From an uncultured Prevotella sp. (GTDB lineage: Bacteria > Bacteroidota > Bacteroidia > Bacteroidales > Bacteroidaceae): a DNA stretch of 6,600 bases. The position numbers were made by a program, and so were the translations under genes. Location: positions 1 through 6,600 of the forward strand of contig USCM01000115.1 of NCBI GenBank assembly GCA_900553155.1. Reading direction: 5' to 3'. The notes below the pieces were generated by a model. That model worked only from the letters and a program-made list of their open reading frames with translations. It had not been told where the DNA came from and did no database searches. Shown piece by piece: positions 1-5,944 of this stretch. Position 1 is the stretch's first letter, and every line of letters begins with the position of its first letter.

Positions 1-48
1 AGTTGTTTGCATAAGAAATGCAGATTGTTAAAAACACAACAATATTAT

Positions 49-630
49 ATGAGCCAGAAGTTGGCAATACTAATCGTTGCGATATTGTCAATGACAAGCT
101 CGCAACTATCCGCCCAGAATGTAGCCGTAAAGACAAACTTCCTTTACTGGGCTACTACCACACCTAATATCGGAGCCGAAGTTTCGATAGACAGGAAGCA
201 TACCGCCCAAATGTTTTTCGCACTCAACCCTTGGAAGCAGTCGGGTGGCGACCAATCGTCGCTGCGCCACTGGTCGCTCATGCCTGAGTATAGACACTGG
301 TTTTGCCAGAGTTTCAACGGATGGTTTGTAGGCGCTCATCTTATGGGAGGCGAGTTCACGGTTGCAGGCGTCGACTTTCCCTTCGGCTTCCTCTCTACGC
401 AGAAAAACCACCGCTACGAGGGATGGTACATCGGCGGCGGACTGACCGGCGGTTACCAATGGCCGTTGTCCAAGCACTGGAACCTTGAGACTTCCCTCGG
501 CTTAGGCTACGACTTCATTAAGTACGACAAATTTAAGTGTGGCACATGCGGCAGAAAGTTGAAGAGCAGCCACACCAACTACTTTGGACCAACCAAGGCA
601 GCCCTGTCGCTGATATACGTCATACGCTAA
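49..630 (+). CDS. DUF3575 family protein, probable outer-membrane beta-barrel of the fimbrial operon
   Basis: The product is 193 residues from the ATG at 49. An in-frame TTG at 7 would add 14 polar residues ahead of the signal peptide, so I prefer 49. Residues 1-22 form a signal peptide (hydrophobic LAILIVAILSM core, then LSA before Q23). The mature start VAVKTNFLYWATTTPN is the hallmark opening of DUF3575. The rest is aromatic- and glycine-rich with alternating strands (RHWSLMPEYRHW near 73-84, FNGWFVGAHLMGG at 89-101, GWYIGGGLTGGYQW at 125-138). It ends in FGPTKAALSLIYVIR, resembling a small outer-membrane barrel. A Cys pair, C164 and C167 (CGTC), lies just before the last strand. The family's molecular role is unknown to me; it commonly sits beside DUF3868 proteins and fimbrillins, and the next gene starts 15 bases downstream. 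A role in fimbrial assembly or export is inferred from context only. Confidence 0.88.
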   Translation: MSQKLAILIVAILSMTSSQLSAQNVAVKTNFLYWATTTPNIGAEVSIDRKHTAQMFFALNPWKQSGGDQSSLRHWSLMPEYRHWFCQSFNGWFVGAHLMGGEFTVAGVDFPFGFLSTQKNHRYEGWYIGGGLTGGYQWPLSKHWNLETSLGLGYDFIKYDKFKCGTCGRKLKSSHTNYFGPTKAALSLIYVIR

Positions 631-645
631 CTAAACTAAAACGAT

Positions 646-1188
646 ATGAAACTGAACCCAATATACATATTGCCATTTCTAACGCTTGCCGTCAGTCCGT
701 GCCGAGGGCAAGAGTGCAAGGGTGTATCCATAGCCAACAGCAGCATAAAGGTTGAGAATGTAAGGGTGAGCCATACCGACAAGCAGCTTACGTTGTCGAT
801 GACCCTCAACCTCGACCAGTTGCAGATGCCCACCAACAACCAGTTTGTACTTACCCCTACAATATCCACAGCCGACGGCGATGTGGCTATGCCAAAGATT
901 GTTGTCAATGGTAGCCGACAGCACATTATGCTGCAGCGCGACCACCGCAAACGCTACGCCGCCGACACCTACATCGTGAAGCGCGTCAACGGCAAGCCAC
1001 AGCAGATAGAGTATCTGCGCTCGACCACATACGACAAGCGCCTTGCCAACTATAAGGTGCTAATGAGCGAGGACCTATGCGGATGCGGCGATGCCCTTGC
1101 CAACAAAAGCTACGAGCTTGTAGAGTATCGCCGACCCACGGCAAAGCTTGCGACCCAAGGTGGTGGCAGAGAAGATACGCGAGCTTGA
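646..1188 (+). pseudogene. N-terminal fragment of a frameshifted DUF3868/OmpA-like protein
   Basis: This is the 5' part of one gene that should run 646-1966. It starts at the ATG at 646, 15 bases after the DUF3575 stop. Residues 1-22 look like a signal peptide (MKLNPIYILPFLTLAVSP, then RGQ). Residues 25 to about 165 match the DUF3868 pattern: a beta-rich domain with paired strands (VENVRVSHTDKQLTLSMTLNL), a central KIVVNGSRQHIMLQRDHRKR segment, and the SEDLCGCG motif with C145 and C147. After YELVEYRRP the frame loses family-like sequence (LATQGGGREDTRA) and stops at 1186-1188. The continuation, including the OmpA-like domain, is in the frame one base further on. If translated alone, the fragment is 180 residues and lacks the peptidoglycan-binding half. 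The function of DUF3868 is not established; the operon suggests periplasmic work in fimbrial biogenesis. Confidence 0.8.
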
Positions 1189-1966
1189 CAAGCGTGCCTA
1201 CATCGACTTCCCCGTAAACCGCACCGAGCTTAATCCTCTGTACCGTCGCAATCCCGAACAGCTCGACAGTATAATACGAACCATCAACACGCTAAAGGAA
1301 GACAACAACCTAACGGTGTTGGCAGTGAATATCCACGGATTTGCATCGCCAGAGGGACGCTTCGACAACAACGACCGCCTTGCCAAGGAGCGTGCGCACA
1401 CCCTTACACAGTATGTGCAGCGTATGGTGCAGCTCGACGAAGGCATCTTCACGGTGTCGCACACGGCAGAAGACTGGGATGGTCTGCGCAAGTTTGTAGC
1501 CGAGAGCAACATCGAGCACAAGCAGCAGATACTCGACCTTGCCAACGACACATCGCTAAAGGAAGACGAGCGCGAGGCTAAGATTAAGGCTACCTATCCA
1601 GACGAGTACCGCTTCTTGCTTACGGCATGCTATCCCGCCCTGCGCCACTCCGACTACCATATTAAATATAAGGTGCGCCCGTTCAACGTGGAGGAGGCAA
1701 AGGCACTAATCCACACACGTCCGCAGCTGCTCTCACAGAACGAGATGTATATGGTGGCACAGACCTACGAGCCTGGCTCAAAGGAGTTTGGCGAGATAAT
1801 GGAGATAGCGGTGCGTATGTTCCCCGACGACCCTACAGCCAATCTCAATGCGGCTTGCACCCGTCTTAACGCCGGCGATGCCGAGGGTGCCAAACCTTAT
1901 CTTGACAAGGCTGGCGACAGCGAGGAGGCACAGGCGGCAAGAAAAGTATACGAAGAGATTAAATAA
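1148..1966 (+). pseudogene. C-terminal fragment of the DUF3868/OmpA-like protein (OmpA-like domain and helical tail)
   Basis: This frame is open from 1124 to the TAA at 1964-1966. The only starts upstream of the domain are TTG 1148 and GTG 1160/1163, all inside the preceding coding sequence and with no signal peptide, so it is the displaced 3' half of the gene starting at 646. Removing one base near 1150 (or adding two) gives one 439-residue protein. Sequence shows AYIDFPVNRTELNPLYRRNP, then an OmpA-type core, NIHGFASPEGRFDNNDRLAKER, coded from about 1328, with the GxASPEG turn at 1337-1357 followed by the conserved N, LA and RA positions. In known OmpA-like domains this region binds peptidoglycan. 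The last 60-70 residues (MEIAVRMFPDDPTANLNAAC, then a repeat-like NAGDAEGAKPYLDKAG) look like a TPR-type helical hairpin. The Mfa1-like gene follows 34 bases later. Confidence 0.82.
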
Positions 1967-2000
1967 CATAATTAACATAAATAATTAAACTCAAAGTATT
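1967..2000 (+). promoter_or_regulatory. AT-rich leader ahead of the major fimbrillin gene
   Basis: These 34 bases are almost all A and T, with repeated aacata/taatta words, and end just before ATG 2001. There is no Shine-Dalgarno purine run. In Bacteroidota, A/T-rich unstructured leaders are typical of well translated genes, so this may help strong translation of the major subunit. I see no TAnnTTTG-type -7 element, so I do not claim a promoter; transcription could simply continue from upstream. Confidence 0.3.
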
Positions 2001-3722
2001 ATGAATATCTTTAAATTTTTCCCTTTGGCATGCGCTGCATTGATGATGAGTGCATGTAGTTCGGACGATGCTGGTAATGAAGGCGGCAATCCGGGTGCTG
2101 CTGGCGATCCGCAGTATCTGGCGGTGAACATCGTGAATGTGGGTACTACGCCTACACGTGCAAATGATTATGAGGATGGAAAACCTGAGGAAAGCACAAT
2201 CAATAAGGTGCGTTTCTACTTCTTCAATGGTGATGGATCGCCTTATCTTATAAAGCCTACAGGCTCTGAAGTAACAGGTGGCGAAAACATAAACTGGCTT
2301 GAGGTTACTAATCCTACTGACGATACTACTACTCCTGGCACCTCAACAAGTGTAGAGAAGATTACCAATGCTGTGCTCGTAATCAATGGTGTGCAGAATG
2401 CTGCTCCTGCTGCTATTGTGGCAGTTGTTAATCCTGAAACGGTTGATGCTACAAAAATCCAAAGTGGTGAATCTATGAGATTGAGCGAACTTCGTTATTC
2501 TACAGTAGGTAGCAAATTCTACAAAAAGGATGCATCTACAGGTGCTGTATCAGATTTCGTGATGAGCAACTCGGTATATGTAAATACAGGTGAAGATGTT
2601 TGTGCATCGCTTGTTGCAGGTCATGTAACAACTTCGCCAGAAACTGCCAAGGCAAAGCCTGTAGACCTATATGTAGAGCGTGTTGTGGCAAAGGTTACTG
2701 CAGATGTTGATCCTAATGCCTTTGAGAAAGGCAATGGTTCAAACTGGGATAATACCAAATATGGTACAAAGACAGCTGTAGGTAAAATAGGTGATAATGA
2801 CGTTTATGCTGTTATCGAAGGCTGGGGCTTGGCAAGTGAGAATGGCAAGGCTGAGATAGAAAAGAAGGTAGACAAAACATGGGCAGATGGAACCTTAGGC
2901 TTTAGCCCTTGGACAACATCCGACTATCACCGTTGTTTCTGGGAAACTTCTGTAGCATTTGATGCAGGCATTGGCGGCAATCAGCCTGTTAATCATAAGT
3001 ATAGCGATTTGAAGGCCAAGATGAATGACGTATTGTACACATTGCCTAACACTCCTGATAGAAAAGTCACTAATTTGAAAGACAATGATCTGACAAAGTT
3101 GGCAGTTGCAGCCACACTAAAATACAAGGATGCTGCCGGCAACTGGCATGATGCTGATATTTGTAGATATAATGGTGTGCAGTTTCTTGGAGTAGACAAC
3201 TTGAAGAAGCAGGTGGCATTAACATTCTCGCAGTATTATACAAGTACTGATGCTACTACATATACTCAGCTTTCAGCAAGTGATATCGACTTTAAAGATC
3301 CTGATGGTACTATGCAACAATATCGTGTAACTCCAACATTGGTAGCCGATCCTGATGGCACAAAGAAGTATTACACCAAGACAACAACTGGTGGCACTCC
3401 TACTTTCACAGAGGTTCCGAAATCTACAGTATTAGCAGCCATTGAGGCAGCTAAGGCAGAAATTAGAAAGGGTGGTAAAGCCTACTACTATGTTCCAATT
3501 AAGCACCTTGGAAATACTGGCGAAGTTGCCGAATATGGTATTGTGCGCAACCACTTCTACAAGATTACCTTGTCAGGTATCAAAGGTTTTGGTACACCAG
3601 TATACAACCCAGACCAGGTTGTGAAACCAGTTGTGCCTACATACGATGACACCTACCTTGCTGCACGTGTTCAGGTACTGCAGTGGCGTGTTGTAAACCA
3701 GAACGCAAGTCTGGGCGAATAA
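2001..3722 (+). CDS. Mfa1-like major fimbrillin lipoprotein (type V pilus shaft subunit)
   Basis: The product is 573 residues and intact. A lipoprotein signal peptide ends in the lipobox MMSAC, with C19 as the predicted lipidated residue, followed by SSDD. A candidate arginine-protease site is PTR53-A54, where mature fimbrillins of this type usually begin. After it comes the fimbrillin N-terminal pattern INKVRFYFFNGDGSPY (67-82). ERVVAKVTADVD (226-237) is the conserved strand near the end of the N-terminal domain. The C-terminal half carries YYYVPIKHLG (495-504), YGIVRNHFYKITL (512-524), GIKGFGTPV (526-534) and the final strand region YLAARVQVLQWRVVNQ, all typical of the Mfa1-type C-terminal domain whose last strand takes part in polymerisation. 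Its size is close to P. gingivalis Mfa1 with some inserts. Codon use is more T-ending than in neighbours (about 29 GAT to 12 GAC by hand count), consistent with high expression or a different origin. It is probably the most abundant product of the cluster. Confidence 0.92.
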   Translation: MNIFKFFPLACAALMMSACSSDDAGNEGGNPGAAGDPQYLAVNIVNVGTTPTRANDYEDGKPEESTINKVRFYFFNGDGSPYLIKPTGSEVTGGENINWLEVTNPTDDTTTPGTSTSVEKITNAVLVINGVQNAAPAAIVAVVNPETVDATKIQSGESMRLSELRYSTVGSKFYKKDASTGAVSDFVMSNSVYVNTGEDVCASLVAGHVTTSPETAKAKPVDLYVERVVAKVTADVDPNAFEKGNGSNWDNTKYGTKTAVGKIGDNDVYAVIEGWGLASENGKAEIEKKVDKTWADGTLGFSPWTTSDYHRCFWETSVAFDAGIGGNQPVNHKYSDLKAKMNDVLYTLPNTPDRKVTNLKDNDLTKLAVAATLKYKDAAGNWHDADICRYNGVQFLGVDNLKKQVALTFSQYYTSTDATTYTQLSASDIDFKDPDGTMQQYRVTPTLVADPDGTKKYYTKTTTGGTPTFTEVPKSTVLAAIEAAKAEIRKGGKAYYYVPIKHLGNTGEVAEYGIVRNHFYKITLSGIKGFGTPVYNPDQVVKPVVPTYDDTYLAARVQVLQWRVVNQNASLGE

Positions 3723-3733
3723 GCTTAATACAT

Positions 3734-3788
3734 CTCTACACATCGTAGGTACGGCTTCGTGCCGTACCCACGATGCCTCTACAACATC
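3734..3788 (+). repeat. Short direct repeats flanking the hairpin
   Basis: CTCTACA occurs at 3734-3740 and again at 3777-3783, one on each side of the inverted repeat. Similarity continues for a few bases: CTCTACA-CATC on the left and CTCTACAACATC on the right. The layout resembles a target-site duplication around a very small palindromic insertion, but a 7-base match in an A/C/T-rich gap could be chance. Confidence 0.45.
3741..3775 (+). repeat. Strong inverted repeat (hairpin) between fimbrillin and anchor genes
   Basis: The left arm CATCGTAGGTACGGC (3741-3755) and right arm GCCGTACCCACGATG (3761-3775) pair at 14 of 15 positions around a TTCGT loop. The one mismatch is A3747 opposite C3769; read on the other strand it becomes a G-U pair, so that strand folds without a break. 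It starts 18 bases after the fimbrillin stop. No T-run follows, so it is not a classical intrinsic terminator. It may act as a partial terminator or as a 3' stem that protects the fimbrillin mRNA, giving less anchor than shaft subunit. It could also be a copy of a dispersed palindromic repeat. Confidence 0.75.
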
Positions 3789-3825
3789 CCTCAAAATAAT
3801 AGTACATACATTATATACTGCTTAT

Positions 3826-4542
3826 ATGAGACACTTTAAGTCTATCTTGAACATATCAACCATAGCCACACTCGCTCTGTTGTTGACATTCGTCGTTGCT
3901 TCTTGCTCGATGATGCACGAGGACATGAGCGGATGCAAGAAGGAGCTGAGGGTTAGGTTCGTATACGATATGAACATGAAGTATGCCGATGCCTTTGCCT
4001 CACAGGTGAAGACAGTGACCCTTCATGCCTATAACCTAAATGGCGACCTTGTATTCAAGAAGACCGAGAAGGCGAGCGACATAGCTGCAGCAGGAGGCTA
4101 TATGACGCTCGACATCAACCCCTGCATATACACTCTGCAAGTATGGGCAGAGGGCGAAGAACGCCAACCCAACTCATACATATACACAACAAGTGGCGAC
4201 GCTGCGAGCGACGTCACCAAGCTCGACTGCAAGATAAACCGAACAACGGGCGACATTCAGCACGACCTTACAACCCTCTACCACGGATATGCCAAGAATG
4301 TGGATATGCGTATGCTCGACTATGGGGTGAAGACAGTGGTTGTGCCACTAACAAAGAATACAAACAACGTCAAGGTGGTGATACAGAACGCCATTGGGGT
4401 GAAGCTTAACGCCACCGACTTTGACTTCAAGATAGAGGACGATAATGGCTGGCTTGCCTACGATAACGCACCCATCCGTGGTCGCAATACGACGGGGTGG
4501 TTAGCTCGGCAAGCGATGCGTCTACACAGGTGTCTGCCGTAG
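3826..4542 (+). pseudogene. N-terminal fragment of a frameshifted FimB/Mfa2-family fimbrial anchor lipoprotein
   Basis: This is the 5' part of one gene spanning 3826-4817. From ATG 3826, a lipoprotein signal peptide ends in VASC with C27 as lipidated residue. Then comes the family opening: C27 followed by HEDMSGC (C37), ELRVRFVYDMNMKYADAFA (41-59), a VTLHAYNLNGDLVF strand pair, and a GGYMTLDINPCIYTLQVWAEG segment. These are the features of the FimB/Mfa2 anchor family, whose members sit at the pilus base in the outer membrane and control length. Frame 1 continues through DDNGWLAYDNAPIRGRNTT (about residues 205-223) and then becomes unrelated sequence with a TGA at 4540-4542. The missing third of the protein is in the next frame. 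Translated alone, it is 238 residues and lacks the C-terminal domain. The start lies 103 bases after the major fimbrillin, beyond the hairpin. Confidence 0.85.
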
Positions 4543-4817
4543 TGGCAGAGATGACCGTAAACCGCCTCTTGGCAAGCAAGAACCCACGCCTTAAGGTGTA
4601 CAACAACCTCAACAATAAGCTTGTGTTCAGCATACCCCTCATCGATTACGCCTTGCTCGTAAAAGGCAACTACAACAAGGCTATGACCGACCAGGAGTAT
4701 CTCGACCGACAGGACGACTACAGCTTCACCTTCTTCGTGGACGACCACCTCGACTGGCTAAACGCCACTATATACGTCAACTCGTGGCGTGTGGTGCTGC
4801 AGAACGTGGAGATGTAG
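4497..4817 (+). pseudogene. C-terminal fragment of the FimB/Mfa2-family anchor lipoprotein
   Basis: This frame is open from 4467 to the TAG at 4815-4817; the first candidate start is GTG 4497, inside the N-terminal fragment and without a signal peptide. Adding one base at the GGGG run 4494-4497 joins both parts into a 330-residue protein, the usual size for this family. The content is typical of the family's second half: VVAEMTVNRLL, NPRLKVYNNLNNKLVFSIPL, IDYALLVKGNYNKAM, a DRQDDYSFTFFVDD segment and the final strand region ATIYVNSWRVVLQNVEM. No independent gene is expected here. Asp codons across both fragments favour GAC over GAT (about 20 to 7 by hand), so both halves share composition and belong together. 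Confidence 0.85.
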
Positions 4818-4855
4818 AGCACGATACTTTATAGAGTGTAGAGACATAAAAACGC

Positions 4856-4869
4856 GATAATTGATAATT
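4856..4869 (+). repeat. Tandem heptamer GATAATT x2
   Basis: GATAATT is repeated perfectly at 4856-4862 and 4863-4869 in the 72-base gap between the anchor and the next fimbrillin-type gene. It could be a chance AT-rich duplication or part of a leader. No terminator or promoter motif is evident in this gap. Confidence 0.4.
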
Positions 4870-4889
4870 ACAAACAATAGTAATACTTG

Positions 4890-5939
4890 ATGTTATATCA
4901 TATTAGACATATCCTCCTTAGAGCGGTTGTAGCCCTGACGCTGTGCATGGCGACAACGGCTTGCAATGATGGCGACGGCGAAGACGCTATCGCTATGGAA
5001 GATGTGCGCGTTGCCTTCACGCTGTCGGTTGCCGATGCATCGTCGACACGTGCCGCAAACGAGGGGTGGGACAACTACGACCCTAAGCAACCAGGCATAG
5101 AAGATGAGAATATGATAAACACCGACGACTTACGTATAGCCATTTGCGACGGTATGGGCAACATCATTGGAGATGTGGAGACAATAAAGGTTATACCAGT
5201 AAGCGACCCGTCGGGCACCATGTACGCCATAACCGGTGTGTGGAAGAACGCAAAAGACAATATCGCAAGAGCCAAAAAGATAATGATTGTGGCTAACTGC
5301 AATGCTGCGAAACTAAGCACAATCGCCCTACCAGGCTTTACATACAACATAGATACTGAGACAAGGAAATATATACCTATGTGGGGCGTGGCATCGCTGC
5401 CCACACTTACCCTTGGCACACAAACCGACCTGACCGAACAAATATATCTGCTAAGAGCTATGGCAAAGGTGAAAGTGGATATGCGCTCGGACATGGCATC
5501 GTATGGATATTCCATAGGTAGCATGCACATCAACAACTATAACACTCAAGGATATTGTTTGCCAAAGAACTATAAATCGGCAAATAAGACTCAGGACATA
5601 CGCTTCGATAATTCGCTAAACGTGGTTGACAGCCGAGAGGCAAGCATAGGATTGACGGATGGAAAAGCAACATACATACCAGAATACGACAATACCAGCA
5701 CAGGGGCTACGCCATCGACAATAACCGTAGACCTGAACAGAAATGGTAAGCACGAAGGCACTTACACTCTGGAGTTTCGCAATTATGATACCGACGGCAA
5801 GCCTACAGGCACACCATACGATATTCAGCGCAACCACTACTATACATTCTTGATATACAAAGAGGACGGAAAAATCATTGTTAGCCTGCATGTAAGGAAA
5901 TGGAATAAGCGCGTATACGACGAAGATATAATAATGTAA
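4890..5939 (+). CDS. Fimbrillin-family lipoprotein, probable accessory/tip subunit
   Basis: The product is 349 residues from ATG 4890; a TTG immediately upstream (4887) is a less likely start. The signal peptide has hydrophobic core ILLRAVVALTLCMA and ends at ATTAC, with C25 as the probable lipidated residue (the -3 position is Thr, slightly atypical). A candidate arginine cleavage site is SSTR54-A55. Fimbrillin-like signatures follow: LRIAICDGMGNIIG (81-94), YIPMWG (161-166), LLRAMAKVKVDM (188-199), DIQRNHYYTFLIYKEDGK (311-328) and a closing LHVRKWN (333-339). The YIPM and RxMAKV pair and the late RNHYYTF strand are shared by minor subunits of Bacteroidales fimbriae. It is much smaller than the 573-residue shaft candidate and follows the anchor, the place where P. 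gingivalis encodes accessory subunits (Mfa3-5, FimC-E). A tip or adaptor role is inferred; I cannot assign it to one named subunit. The next gene starts 5 bases after its stop, so the two are probably co-transcribed. Confidence 0.82.
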   Translation: MLYHIRHILLRAVVALTLCMATTACNDGDGEDAIAMEDVRVAFTLSVADASSTRAANEGWDNYDPKQPGIEDENMINTDDLRIAICDGMGNIIGDVETIKVIPVSDPSGTMYAITGVWKNAKDNIARAKKIMIVANCNAAKLSTIALPGFTYNIDTETRKYIPMWGVASLPTLTLGTQTDLTEQIYLLRAMAKVKVDMRSDMASYGYSIGSMHINNYNTQGYCLPKNYKSANKTQDIRFDNSLNVVDSREASIGLTDGKATYIPEYDNTSTGATPSTITVDLNRNGKHEGTYTLEFRNYDTDGKPTGTPYDIQRNHYYTFLIYKEDGKIIVSLHVRKWNKRVYDEDIIM

Positions 5940-5944
5940 AGAAT

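Noticed and set aside
1..16. TTTG at 6-9 as a Bacteroidota -7 promoter element
   Set aside because: The TA half of TAnnTTTG is absent (GT instead) and the -33 region lies outside the window.
24..43. ATTGTT/AACAAT inverted repeat ahead of ATG 49
   Set aside because: Only six A/T-rich pairs with an 8-base loop; too weak to claim a regulatory structure.
7..48. TTG start at 7 extending the DUF3575 protein by 14 residues
   Set aside because: The added residues are polar and precede a complete signal peptide that begins at ATG 49.
1121..1186. Programmed ribosomal frameshift joining DUF3868 and OmpA-like frames
   Set aside because: CTT GCG ACC CAA is not a recognised +1 site, there is no rare or stop codon in the pausing position, and such a mechanism is not known to me in this family.
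1148..1966. OmpA-like half as an independent gene
   Set aside because: No signal peptide and no ATG before the domain; homologues carry both domains in one protein.
3741..3775. Rho-independent terminator ending the operon
   Set aside because: No T-tract follows the stem, and the anchor gene downstream belongs to the same functional set.
4486..4503. Programmed -1 slip on the GGGG run in the anchor gene
   Set aside because: The bases do not form an X XXY YYZ heptamer in frame, and I see no obvious stimulatory stem directly after it.
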